Under the pieces are notes generated by a model. The model made no database searches. It worked only from the letters and a program-made list of their open reading frames with translations, and had not been told where the DNA came from. A stretch of 64,000 bases of DNA from the NCBI RefSeq assembly GCF_020616515.1, contig NZ_CP085135.1:3534001-3598000 (forward strand), written 5' to 3'. This DNA comes from Mesorhizobium sp. PAMC28654 (lineage in GTDB: Bacteria; Pseudomonadota; Alphaproteobacteria; Rhizobiales; Rhizobiaceae). A program made the position numbers and the translations under genes. Of the stretch, positions 54,423-62,674 are shown piece by piece. The first letter of the stretch is position 1. Each line of letters opens with the position of its first letter.

Positions 54423-55550
54423 ATGGCTCTCGACAGGCGCACCTTTTGCGGCGCCTTCGTGCTTGGCGGGCTTGCTGCTGCCCTGCCCGCACGTTCCGCG
54501 GAACCGCTGACGGTCATCGACATGGCCGGCCGCGCGGTTCGACTTCCCGCCCCGCCAAAACGCATCGTCCTGCTGGAAGCCCGCGATATCGTCAGCATGT
54601 CGTTGCTGCATCCCGACCCAGCCTCGCTTGTCGTGGGCTGGGCGGCGGTCGACCGCATCGACAGCGGGCTGCTGCAAGAGCGCTTTGAGCACAACAGACG
54701 GATCGGGATCGTCGGCAAACAAACCCCCGATACGGTTTCGCCCGAGGGACTAATCGGCTTGATGCCTGACCTGGTGGTGGCCAATTTCTACATGGCGCCC
54801 GAGGGCGGCAATGATCTTTTGGTCGAGCGCCTGGAAGCCGCTGGAATACCGGTCATTTTCAGCGATCTGTCGAGCAACGCTTCCAGCGGTCTACCGCCCG
54901 CCAAGGGCGCCGTCGGCGATTTTCGCGACCATATGCGCATGTGGGGCGAGGTGTTGGACGCCAAGGACAAGGCTGCTGAATTCATCGCATTTTTCAACAC
55001 GCATCTACAGCGCGTCACGTCATGCGTGGCAGGCGCCGCACCGGTAACAACCTATTTGGAGGTCCAGTCCACTGTTGACGATTGCTGCTGGGCGGCCGGA
55101 AACAAGGTCTGGGGAGAATTGCTGGAGTTGGCCGGCGGAAGAACGCTTCCGGGGGTGACAGCGCCGTGGTTCCAGAAGCTTCAGCTCGAATATCTCCTGT
55201 CGACGCCGCATGATGTCTACATCGCCTCCGGCGGCGGGTGGTCGGCGGGCGGGCGTCCGTCCATCGGCCCGGGGTTTACCCCCGCGAAAGGCCGAGAGGG
55301 GTTGGAGCGCCTGATCGAGCGGACCGGCTTCAACCAGCTGTCCAGTGTCCGCAACGGACGCGTCCACGGCATATGGACCGGGCTTATCACCGTGCCGCCC
55401 CTCAATATCCTCTTCATCGAACTTGCGGCGAAATGGTTGCATCCGGAGCGGTGCCAAGGCATCGACCCGGCATCGACGCTTGCCGAGATCAACAAGCGCT
55501 TCCTCAGCGCGCCGATCCAGGGCCCGCTCTGGGCTTCGTTGCAGGAGTAG
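54423..55550 (+). CDS. Periplasmic ferric-siderophore-binding protein (FepB/FhuD-like, Tat-type leader)
   Basis: 375 residues from ATG 54423, five bases after the receptor stop; ATG 54411 is a possible alternative. The leader contains DRRTFCGAFVLGG, a twin-arginine motif. The body has Peripla_BP_2 features: PKRIVLLEARDIVSMSLL, VSPEGLIGLMPDLVVAN, and the C-terminal NGRVHGIWTGLITVPPLNILFIELAAKWLHPE. It passes ferric siderophore to an inner-membrane ABC permease; no such permease or ATPase gene is in the window. Confidence 0.9.
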   Translation: MALDRRTFCGAFVLGGLAAALPARSAEPLTVIDMAGRAVRLPAPPKRIVLLEARDIVSMSLLHPDPASLVVGWAAVDRIDSGLLQERFEHNRRIGIVGKQTPDTVSPEGLIGLMPDLVVANFYMAPEGGNDLLVERLEAAGIPVIFSDLSSNASSGLPPAKGAVGDFRDHMRMWGEVLDAKDKAAEFIAFFNTHLQRVTSCVAGAAPVTTYLEVQSTVDDCCWAAGNKVWGELLELAGGRTLPGVTAPWFQKLQLEYLLSTPHDVYIASGGGWSAGGRPSIGPGFTPAKGREGLERLIERTGFNQLSSVRNGRVHGIWTGLITVPPLNILFIELAAKWLHPERCQGIDPASTLAEINKRFLSAPIQGPLWASLQE

Positions 55551-55553
55551 ACC

Positions 55554-56639
55554 ATGCCACCCGTTTCCCCTCAGAAGCGGCGGTATCGAGCGACGACGAT
55601 TGTCGCGTTGCCGGGAGTCCATGTGCTTCTCGAGCCTATCCTTGCTTCGATCGCGACACATGACATGGCCGTTGTCCGGTCGGGAGACCATTTCGAGATT
55701 CAGTCGCCTTTCGGCGTCGCGTATCTCGAAATGCAATCCGGCCGGCTATATCTGTCCGTGGAGACCGACAATCAAAACGCTCTCAATCGACTGAAACACG
55801 CGCTCATAGGGCCTATCTCCTTCATCGCGGCCAGTGAGAAGCTGGAGTTCGATTGGACGGGAGATGAGGCTGGTCTCACCCCGCTGGAGGACTTGCGTGT
55901 CCTGCGTGTCCGGAACACGACACAGCTTACGCCTCGGATGCGGCGGATCGTGTTCGAGGGTGACGATTTATTCCGCTTTGATCGGGACGACCAACTCCAT
56001 TGTCGACTGATCTTTCAGCCGAAGGGCGTCACGTCCCCGGAATGGCCTGCCCTGGATGATCGTGGCCGCATGGTTTGGCCGGAGCAACGCAAACTTGCCA
56101 CCCGAGTCTACACCATTCGCGCGATTGATCCCCGAAAGGACGAAATCACCATAGACTTTGCCCTCCACCACGACGCGGGACCCGCGACACGGTGGGCTAT
56201 CAATGCAGCTCCGGGTGACGTCGTCGGTATCGTCGGGCCTGCCGCCGACGGCCCCAAACCCGCGCAATTCCATGTGCTTGCGGGAGACGAGACCGGGTTG
56301 CCGGGTATTGCCCGTATCCTTGAGACGTTCGACCGTGGCGTTCGCGGCTTTGCGTTTGTCGAAATCCATGGGCCGGACGATAAACAGCCGCTCGTGCACC
56401 CACCGGGTATCGAAGTCCGATGGCTTGATCGCGAGGGCGCCGCGCCGGGAACGACGACACTCCTTGTTGACGCGGTCCGTTCCGTAGCCTGGCCGCCCGA
56501 CCTTCAGGATTCGTTTTTCTGGGGCGGCTGCGAGCACAAGGCATTTCGTCAAATCCACCGGATCCTTCGAAACGAAGTTCGACTGCCTCGCGAACGCCAG
56601 GTTCTGTATTCGCACTGGCATCGCTCCCTCAGAGTCTGA
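55554..56639 (+). CDS. Siderophore-interacting protein (ferric reductase) with N-terminal DUF2218
   Basis: 361 residues. Residues about 8-95 form a DUF2218 domain. Residues about 110-355 are the FAD/NAD(P)H siderophore-interacting domain (ViuB/YqjH type): TRVYTIRAIDPRKDEITIDFALHHDAGPATRWA for FAD binding, HVLAGDETGLPGIARIL, and the C-terminal FFWGGCEHKAFRQIHRIL ... YSHWHRSL. It reduces ferric siderophore in the cytoplasm to release Fe(II). It completes the receptor-binding protein-reductase operon with 3-5 base spacings. Confidence 0.93.
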   Translation: MPPVSPQKRRYRATTIVALPGVHVLLEPILASIATHDMAVVRSGDHFEIQSPFGVAYLEMQSGRLYLSVETDNQNALNRLKHALIGPISFIAASEKLEFDWTGDEAGLTPLEDLRVLRVRNTTQLTPRMRRIVFEGDDLFRFDRDDQLHCRLIFQPKGVTSPEWPALDDRGRMVWPEQRKLATRVYTIRAIDPRKDEITIDFALHHDAGPATRWAINAAPGDVVGIVGPAADGPKPAQFHVLAGDETGLPGIARILETFDRGVRGFAFVEIHGPDDKQPLVHPPGIEVRWLDREGAAPGTTTLLVDAVRSVAWPPDLQDSFFWGGCEHKAFRQIHRILRNEVRLPRERQVLYSHWHRSLRV

Positions 56640-56661
56640 CTCATAATATTTCTGATGGATA

Positions 56662-57483
56662 TCATGGATTTGCGATGCGCCGTGTCATGAGTTGAACGGA
56701 TGCGAGGAGCAGCCAAGCCGTGGAGCTTTCGATGGTCTGCTCGAAGTCCTTGGACAGGCGTCGGTTGCGGCCGAACCAGGCGAAGGTTCGTTCCACCACC
56801 CACCGGCGCGGGAGCAGGACGAAGCCTTTTGCGGCGTCGGATCGCTTGATGATTTCGAGGGTCCAGCCACCTTTTCCCCTGAGCGCGGTCTGGAGTTTTT
56901 CACCGGCGTAGCCGCCATCGGCGAAGACGTGGCGCAGCCAGGGAAAGCTTTCCCGAATAGAAGCCAGAACCTCGGGGGCGCCGTCTCGGTCCTGGATGTC
57001 AGCGGTATGGACGATCGCGCCGACCAGCAGGCCCAAGGTGTCGGTCAGGATATGGCGCTTTCGGCCTTTGATCTTCTTGCCCGCATCGTAGCCACAAAGC
57101 CCGCCGCTTTCAGTGGTTTTCACGCTTTGGCTGTCGATTACGCCGGCGCTGGGCGACGCCTCCCGACCTGCGGCGACACGCACGGCCATCAGCAGCAGGT
57201 GGTTGATCGTGTTCCAAAGGCCGCTGTCGCGCCAAGCGTAGAAATAGCGCTGCACCGTCGATACCGGCGGCAAGTCCCTGGGCAGCATTCGCCAAGGCAG
57301 ACCGCTACGCAGCACATAAAACACGCCCTCCATGATAGACCGCTGCGACCATTTCGGCGGGCGGCCAAGCGCCGAGCGAGGCGGAAGCAGCGGTTCCAGA
57401 ACCATCCATTCCGCGTCCGTCAAATCGCTTGAATAACGTAGTCCCTTTCGGGCATGCTTGGCGCGGGTGATATCAGTCCACAT
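56662..57483 (-). CDS. IS5-family transposase
   Basis: 273 residues, intact. It has an N-terminal DUF4096-like segment (YSSDLTDAEWMVLEPLLPP ... GRPPKWSQRSIMEGVFYVLRSGLPWRMLPRDLPP) and a DDE domain: Asp in AGVIDSQSVKTTE, Asp in HVFADGGYAGEKL, Glu in WVVERTFAWFGRNRRLSKDFE. The single complete frame and both ends suggest recent insertion after the siderophore operon. Confidence 0.93.
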   Translation of the reverse strand: MWTDITRAKHARKGLRYSSDLTDAEWMVLEPLLPPRSALGRPPKWSQRSIMEGVFYVLRSGLPWRMLPRDLPPVSTVQRYFYAWRDSGLWNTINHLLLMAVRVAAGREASPSAGVIDSQSVKTTESGGLCGYDAGKKIKGRKRHILTDTLGLLVGAIVHTADIQDRDGAPEVLASIRESFPWLRHVFADGGYAGEKLQTALRGKGGWTLEIIKRSDAAKGFVLLPRRWVVERTFAWFGRNRRLSKDFEQTIESSTAWLLLASVQLMTRRIANP

Positions 57484-57512
57484 GTGATGCTCCGTCGAGG
57501 CTTCGCAACTCC
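56662..57512 (-). mobile_element. IS5-family insertion sequence
   Basis: About 850 bases. Imperfect inverted ends are visible: left GGATTTGCGATGC (from 56666), right reversed GGAGTTGCGAAGC (57500-57512), 11 of 13 matching. The exact outer ends and target duplication could not be fixed. It contains one intact transposase gene and marks the beginning of the accessory region. Confidence 0.7.
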
Positions 57513-57602
57513 GATTGAATCACAAGTCATTGATATCACCCAACTTCTTTTTGGGTCAGACACTCAGCGAGGAACAGATCATTGCCATCGGTGCTCAGGC
57601 GT

Positions 57603-57632
57603 ACTTGCCGGATTGAGACTTGCCGGATTGAG
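57603..57632. repeat. Tandem duplication of a 15-bp unit
   Basis: ACTTGCCGGATTGAG occurs twice head to tail (57603-57617 and 57618-57632). It lies just beyond the IS5 element, in non-coding DNA. It may be a replication or repair scar. Confidence 0.75.
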
Positions 57633-57792
57633 AACCTCAGAGTTCAGGTTTCCTGCGCCGCGGGGGCTTGCCCTTTGTCGGGACAATTCGGTGTCGGCAC
57701 AATCAACCGTGCTCGAAACGAGCTCCTGGCGATCGCGGCGCGGAAATCGGCGGCCCAGGCATTCGCAACTTGGCTGATATAGAAGCAGGTGA

Positions 57793-57834
57793 CGCGCCCG
57801 AGGAGATTCGAACTCCTGCTCCAGATCCGTGGTC
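57793..57834 (-). pseudogene. tRNA-Arg-like 3' fragment
   Basis: On the - strand the stretch ends AGGAGTTCGAATCTCCT-CGGGCGCG: a perfect T-arm (AGGAG/CTCCT around TTCGAAT) plus a 3' acceptor strand. It is preceded by a degraded anticodon region (CACGGATCTGG). It aligns along its whole length with the tRNA-Arg(ACG) fragment at 60444-60495. The 5' half is missing, so it is not a working tRNA but probably an old integration site. Confidence 0.6.
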
Positions 57835-57960
57835 GTTTGACCAAGAAGGTCATACATCGATCCTTCGATTTCCTTCGAAACTCCCCGTTTTGCGGGGGAA
57901 CCGACGTGATAGCCGAACTGCCATCGGGCCGTTGTGACGCGGCTCCATGAAGGGTGTCCG

Positions 57961-58908
57961 TCAAACCCTGGATATGCGGTCCTGTATCCCGCCCAGGTAA
58001 GTTGTCCAGATATGATCCGAGAGAAGTCGACGATACTCGGCCTCCTTTTTCAATCTGTTGTATGAAGCGCCGCCTATATGCAGCAGGGCGCCATCGAATA
58101 TCTGGAAAATGGCGGCCTCTCCGCCAACGTCGATCGGCAAAAACTCCTGCCGAGCCATTTCGAATTCGTCAGCGGAAGGCATCGAATACAAGAGCGGCCA
58201 ATTTCCACCACCTGTATCCATTCCGAGGTCCAAACGGGTTCGGAAGTCCAGGTTCAGATGTTCGACCCTGACAAAGCGAAAGAAGCAGAGACCCGCCCAA
58301 TAAAACCAGGAGCGCTCGTCCTGTTGGCTTTTGTAGAGGTACGTGGATCGAGCGGGCAGAGGTAGGCCATAGCCTGCCTTGCCGACGATCCGCTCTGCAA
58401 TATTTATAGGCCCGATTGGGAAGCAATCATGGTCGATGAAACCGAAAACATCTGGTTTGAGGTGTTTGACGATGTTGTGGAAAACCCAGTTCTGCGAGAC
58501 ACCATGCGACCGAGATGGATTTCGTTCGAAGTTCCTAGGCAGCCGAAAGTATGGGATATCACGCTCTCTGCAGATTTCTTCAATTGCTGTGCTCGCCGCG
58601 GGCTTTGAAGAATTATCAACAACAACAAGCGTCATTCCAGTTGGAAATGTCAGCCAAGCCTTTGTTATTACATCTATGACCCAAGGCGTATTGAAAGCGA
58701 TGGTGAAGCAATAGCTCTGGCCGTTATGCGGCTTTAGAGTTTCCGCGAAGGCACGGCCTCTGGCCACTCCACTCAATCTGAACTGATGGTAAAAAACTGA
58801 ATCGCGAAAATTTATAAGTTTCTGAATACTTTTTATCCGACGAAAATTTTCTACAATTTTCCTGAACAATGCTCGCCCCACGCCTTTGCAAAAACGCTGA
58901 TAAGTCAC
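57961..58908 (-). CDS. Family 2-like glycosyltransferase
   Basis: 315 residues. A GT-A type fold is suggested by FTIAFNTPWVIDVITKAW, LVVVDNSS near 95-102, a DXD-like motif in FGFIDHDCFPIGP, and an acceptor-side GMDTGGGNWPLLYSMP. It would transfer a sugar onto a surface polysaccharide or lipid. Its base composition is visibly lower in G+C than that of genes left of 56 kb and it stands between a tRNA fragment and a glycosyltransferase remnant, so it is probably acquired. The substrate is unknown, and no clear ribosome site was found. Confidence 0.65.
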   Translation of the reverse strand: MTYQRFCKGVGRALFRKIVENFRRIKSIQKLINFRDSVFYHQFRLSGVARGRAFAETLKPHNGQSYCFTIAFNTPWVIDVITKAWLTFPTGMTLVVVDNSSKPAASTAIEEICRERDIPYFRLPRNFERNPSRSHGVSQNWVFHNIVKHLKPDVFGFIDHDCFPIGPINIAERIVGKAGYGLPLPARSTYLYKSQQDERSWFYWAGLCFFRFVRVEHLNLDFRTRLDLGMDTGGGNWPLLYSMPSADEFEMARQEFLPIDVGGEAAIFQIFDGALLHIGGASYNRLKKEAEYRRLLSDHIWTTYLGGIQDRISRV

Positions 58909-58971
58909 ATTATCCGCAAGAGCAAGGGAAACCGCCGCATCTGAATTTGACGCCGTCTTTTATTGCGTTTG

Positions 58972-59285
58972 TCACCTTCGGCGAAGTTTCTTACCAGCCA
59001 GACCGCGCTTATATAGTTCGACATAGCCGCGAGCTGCCTTCCCTATGGAAAAGTGAACGGCAGCATACTCTTCGCAGCGCCGAGGAGAGATCGAGCCGAT
59101 CTCGGCAATCGCCGCAGCATAGTCCGCGTCATTTTCGCAAAGGACCGGAGTTCCGGCGAGGGAAGGCAGGGCCGTCGCCCAGTACCAGAATCAGTGCCGC
59201 TAGATCGGCATTTTGCGGGGCAATGCCGCGGCACGCGGCGGGCACGACCTTATGCGCGAAACGCGCAGGAGATAGCCAAGCGCGC
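58972..59285 (-). pseudogene. Remnant of a family 4-like glycosyltransferase C terminus
   Basis: No start-to-stop ORF covers this, but the - strand frame ending at 58972 reads about 72 residues with GT-B C-terminal character: WATALPSLAGTPVLCEND, ADYAAAIAEIGSISPRRCEE, HFSIGKAARGYVELYKRGL. Going upstream the coding signal jumps to a neighbouring frame near 59185 (CRGIAPQNADLAALI), which opens at a TAG near 59286. So it is a truncated and frameshifted gene end. It lies directly upstream of the family 2-like glycosyltransferase. Confidence 0.55.
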
Positions 59286-59506
59286 GGCTACCGCGGAAGA
59301 CAAGGTACTTGACGGCGCGTAGGCTGTAGCCCGGCCTGGATATTTCGGATCATTGGGCCGAGGCCGTTCGCCTATTTCCGGCGCCGTTTTGGCAGGAAGG
59401 CGCATGACGTTCAATCTCATGCGTCTGGGCCTTCCGACTGGCGTCGCGGGAACAGAAACGACCCCACGCCAGGGGAACGAACCGCTCCGCCATGAGTTAG
59501 CAATTC

Positions 59507-59758
59507 ATGATGCACACCTTGGAACCCCACGGCCACGGGATGGAGGCCGACATTTTTACCTTGGAATTCGCCAAGGCCAGACAGCGCGCTAGCCGTGCCA
59601 AACTCGCTCTCGAACGTGCGGAAGAGATGTTGGACGAGGATTGTGGCGTTGGCATCAATATCGCGCTGTGCAGTAGGATTCGGTCCGCCCGACGGCGCGT
59701 GATCGAGGCCAGGGAACAGCTGACGAAGATCGATCCGCCAAGTGCTACCTATTTTTAG
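59507..59758 (+). CDS. Small hypothetical protein
   Basis: 83 residues, rich in Ala, Arg and Glu, likely alpha-helical (FAKARQRASRAKLALERAEEML and IRSARRRVIEAREQLTKI). An internal ATG at 59540 gives a 72-residue version. No domain is recognised. It is followed 11 bases later by another small ORF in the same direction, which hints at a two-gene unit of the accessory region. Confidence 0.45.
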   Translation: MMHTLEPHGHGMEADIFTLEFAKARQRASRAKLALERAEEMLDEDCGVGINIALCSRIRSARRRVIEAREQLTKIDPPSATYF

Positions 59759-59769
59759 AATGGCCCGTG

Positions 59770-59961
59770 ATGATCGCGACCTTGCACCCCGAAACTGCCA
59801 AAAGCGGCCCCGTCTATCGCGCCGCCAGGCTCGCTTTGCTGCGGCAGCAAATGCTGCGGCACTTCAAGCGCACGGACGCCTCGGCGGAGAAGGTCGAGCA
59901 AGCGCTGGCCAGGTTGGCTGAAGCAAACCCGCTCGTGGATCGGCTGGCGCAGCATCCGTAA
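59770..59961 (+). CDS. Small hypothetical protein
   Basis: 63 residues from ATG 59770 (GTG 59767 adjoining). It is helical with LALLRQQMLRHFKRTDASAEKVEQALARLAE. No family is recognised and no strong ribosome site is seen. It is co-directional with the previous small ORF. Confidence 0.4.
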   Translation: MIATLHPETAKSGPVYRAARLALLRQQMLRHFKRTDASAEKVEQALARLAEANPLVDRLAQHP

Positions 59962-60443
59962 GGCATCGCGCTCCACGGTCGCGGCCGGCGCGCCCGTGAT
60001 CGTGCGCCTCGCATTGGTCATTCGTCGCGGCCTTCCGGCCAACGCCGCCACCATTCGCGCTCCGACCGCGCGTCTCATTGTCGGCGGCAAGGCCACCGTG
60101 ATAACTGCCAGCCGGGCTCACCTGCCTAACGCCTACTTTATCCTTCGTGGCATGGGCGGTGATCTCTTCCCTGGTGTTCCGCCTGCTGACGCGCCGCACC
60201 TTGTTCCACAGGAAGCGTTGGCGCATCCCTTTACGATCGCAATGACGATGGCATTCTGATCGAGGAGAAATTCGCCAAGTAGCGAGCGGCTCTCAGCCAG
60301 CCACGTTTCCGACGGCACCCAAAATCTCGGTCAACTTCGAAGCGAAACTGGGTTGCGAGGCGCTGGGCCATGGCACTGGGCGGATTTTGTGCCCCCGGCG
60401 ACAGGGCCTTTGCCTACAATCCGCCTAGACCCCTTTGAAACAA
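59962..60443. other. Gap with no supported gene
   Basis: About 480 bases. Overlapping ORFs exist on both strands (59996-60259 + and 59864-60226 -), but neither has a ribosome site or recognisable protein character. One integrase-arm-like repeat (TTTTGTGCCCCCGGCG at 60385) lies near its right end. Confidence 0.4.
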
Positions 60444-60654
60444 TGGCGCGCCCGGAAGGATTCGAACCTCCGACCCCCAGATTCGTAGTCTGGTGACGCT
60501 TCTGTGCGAGCTTGTGCGAGGCCATTCCCTATTTCTCCGAAACCCTTGCAAAACAACCATTCCCTGATTTGCCTTGTGTGCGGCAATGTGCGAGAAAACG
60601 CGTCAATGCGCAACGTTTTTGTGCCCCCGACGTGCCCCTGAGAATGTGCCCCCG
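60385..60654. repeat. Repeats around the attachment site (candidate integrase arm sites)
   Basis: TTTTGTGCCCCCGRCG occurs at 60385 and 60617, on both sides of the tRNA fragment. Further GTGCCCC copies are at 60632 and 60646. A second motif, TGTGCGAG, occurs at about 60502, 60513 and 60590. P4-type integrases bind short arm repeats flanking the core in this way. Confidence 0.5.
60444..60495 (-). pseudogene. tRNA-Arg(ACG) 3' fragment, attachment site
   Basis: On the - strand: a complete anticodon arm (CCAGA-CTACGAA-TCTGG, anticodon ACG), variable loop, T-arm with GGTTCGAATCC, acceptor strand CGGGCGCG and encoded CCA. The 5' third (acceptor 5' strand and D-arm) is absent; integrase-side DNA joins instead. 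This is the copy left at one end of an element integrated into a tRNA-Arg gene. The intact gene should lie at the other end, beyond this window. Confidence 0.75.
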
Positions 60655-61965
60655 ATGCCAAAGCTGACAAACGACACAGTCAAGAACGCCATGCCCGAGC
60701 CAGGAAAACGGCTTGAGATACGAGATGACGTTGAAACCGGGCTGATCTTCCGCGTGACCGACAAGGGCGTTCGATCTTGGTCTGTCAGGTATCGGAACGC
60801 GGCCGGCGAGCAGCGGCGTAAGAACCTGGGCGCATTCCCCGCTGTTGGCCTCGCCAAGGCGCGGGAGGAGGCGCGGAAGGCAAAAGGGGCTGTGGCGAGC
60901 GGTAACGATGTCGTGGCCATTGAGAAGGCCACCAGGGCCGAGGAGCGCCGTAAGCACCTGCACAAGCTCTCCGGTCTTGCCGACGCCTATTTCATCGCTG
61001 CGGCCGAAGGAACGCATAAAGGCGGCCCTAAGGCTCAGCCGAAGCGGGAAACCACCATCGCCGAGGAGCGCCGGATATTCGACAAGCTGGTCAAGCCCAA
61101 GTTCGGTGACAGCGCCGTGGCGAACATCACGCGTATCGAGATCCGCGACTTTGTCAGCAAGCAGGCAAAGGCCGCGAAGTCGAATGGCCGACATTGCCGC
61201 AACATCATCCGCCAGTTGATGAGCTTCGCGGTGCGGGAAGGCGTGATCGACCACAACCCGGCGCATGACATCGCGGTGGCGATGCCGTCTGTGAGCACGA
61301 CGGTCATGAACGATGTTGATTTGAAAGCCTTCTGGCAGGCTTGCCAGCGCCCTCAGGAGGTCGAAGACCTTGCCCTGTCGCTGCTGATGGGGATTGCGCT
61401 CAGAATGGCAGCGGTGACCCTGCAGCGGGGTGGCAAAGTGGTCGGCATGCGATGGGATGAAATTGACCGCGCGGCCAAGACCTGGCTCATTCCAGCCGAT
61501 CGCATGAAGGGGAAGAAAGCTCACATGGTGCCGCTCAGCACTGCGGCTATCGCCCTGTTGGATGAGGCCAAGGCGGCAGTCGACGGCGACGGCAGTGACT
61601 TCGTATTTCCGTCGCCTCGATCGGAAGATGATCAGCCATTGGACCGGCGAGCGTTTTCCAGGGCCATGAAGCGCCTCGTCGAGGCTGTGAAGATCGGAGC
61701 GGCCACGCCTCACGATTTACGCCGCACAGGCGCCACCCTGCTCACCAGCGAGCGAATTGGGTTCTCCCGGTTTATCGTCTCCCAAGTCATCGCCCATGCC
61801 GGCGACACAGGCGGCGCGGCGGTGGTGACCGGGAAACACTACGATCACAACGACTATCTGCCTGAGAAACGCCGGGCGCTTGACGCGTGGGCGCTCCTAC
61901 TCGATGAAATCGTCACAGGGGCAAAGCGCCCCGAGAACGTGGCCCAGATGGCGCGGCAAGCTTGA
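60655..61965 (+). CDS. P4-type tyrosine integrase
   Basis: 436 residues from ATG 60655. The N-terminal arm-binding domain (about 1-90, DUF4102-like: GLIFRVTDKGVRSWSVRYRN ... GAFPAVGLAKAREEARKAK) is followed by a core-binding domain and the catalytic domain. Catalytic residues: Arg258 (TLQRGGKV), His353 and Arg356 (PHDLRRTG), His381 (IAHAGD), Tyr396 (KHYDHNDY). It recombines the adjacent tRNA-Arg site. The frame is open upstream to 60574 but that part covers repeats and is not used. Confidence 0.9.
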   Translation: MPKLTNDTVKNAMPEPGKRLEIRDDVETGLIFRVTDKGVRSWSVRYRNAAGEQRRKNLGAFPAVGLAKAREEARKAKGAVASGNDVVAIEKATRAEERRKHLHKLSGLADAYFIAAAEGTHKGGPKAQPKRETTIAEERRIFDKLVKPKFGDSAVANITRIEIRDFVSKQAKAAKSNGRHCRNIIRQLMSFAVREGVIDHNPAHDIAVAMPSVSTTVMNDVDLKAFWQACQRPQEVEDLALSLLMGIALRMAAVTLQRGGKVVGMRWDEIDRAAKTWLIPADRMKGKKAHMVPLSTAAIALLDEAKAAVDGDGSDFVFPSPRSEDDQPLDRRAFSRAMKRLVEAVKIGAATPHDLRRTGATLLTSERIGFSRFIVSQVIAHAGDTGGAAVVTGKHYDHNDYLPEKRRALDAWALLLDEIVTGAKRPENVAQMARQA

Positions 61966-62205
61966 GCCTCGCGCGCGTGCGCGTACTGCTCCGATTTTTT
62001 ACCCCAGCTTCTCAGCGACGAGCCCTCTCTTCCAGACTGTTTTGCAAAACGATGGTAATCGGCAAAGATTGTCAAAAAAATAGACAATCGCCGGCGCCCC
62101 GTCAGCCGACCCTTCCACGCCGGCGCTCTGCTGCGGAGGTTGCACGGTTGCATATCAAGCCCGGGTCGAGCTTAATCTGCCCTGGTAGGGGAGTGGGAGG
62201 GCCGG

Positions 62206-62556
62206 GTGAAGCTGAACATGTGGTATCGGCTCGGTATCGTCATATCGGTGCTGTGGATTCTTGGCGACGGCCTGTGGGTGCGCACGTCTGACATTGGCAA
62301 AGCCTCCTCAGTTGCCGAATTCACGGCCAAGGTGTGCATTGAGGCCGAAGACGCGAGATACGAAGCCACGAAGAAAGAGCCCGACCTTTTGAAATGTGAG
62401 GCGGAAGCCGATAAAGATTTCCGCCTCTATCTCGAAGGGAGTTGGGGCAACGTCGCGATAGGAGCATTTGGCCCGCTTCTCCTAGGATGGCTGGCCGTCT
62501 TTATCGTCCTTTGGGTAACCCGCTGGATGCTCGCCGGCCGCAAGGTTTCAGGCTGA
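62206..62556 (+). CDS. Small two-helix membrane protein, unknown function
   Basis: 116 residues from GTG 62206 with GTGGGAGG six bases before; ATG 62218 is an alternative. There is one membrane helix at each end (LGIVISVLWILGDGLW about 9-24 and AIGAFGPLLLGWLAVFIVLWV about 84-104) with an acidic central loop (VCIEAEDARYEATKKEPDLLKCEAEADKDF) holding two cysteines. No known family is recognised. It is cargo of the integrative element. Confidence 0.65.
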   Translation: MKLNMWYRLGIVISVLWILGDGLWVRTSDIGKASSVAEFTAKVCIEAEDARYEATKKEPDLLKCEAEADKDFRLYLEGSWGNVAIGAFGPLLLGWLAVFIVLWVTRWMLAGRKVSG

Positions 62557-62674
62557 GTCTCATCCTTCTGCTGCCCTGTCGGAAAAGCCACAGCTCAACG
62601 ACGTCGACAACCTCGCGATTTTCAGCCGGCGTCCGATCCGTTTGAATAACCTCGCTCAAAAGGGGAGAGTTGGG

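Noticed and set aside
60444..60520. A complete tRNA-Arg gene
   Set aside because: Anticodon arm, T-arm and acceptor 3' strand are present, but the D-arm and the 5' acceptor strand are absent from the adjoining sequence.
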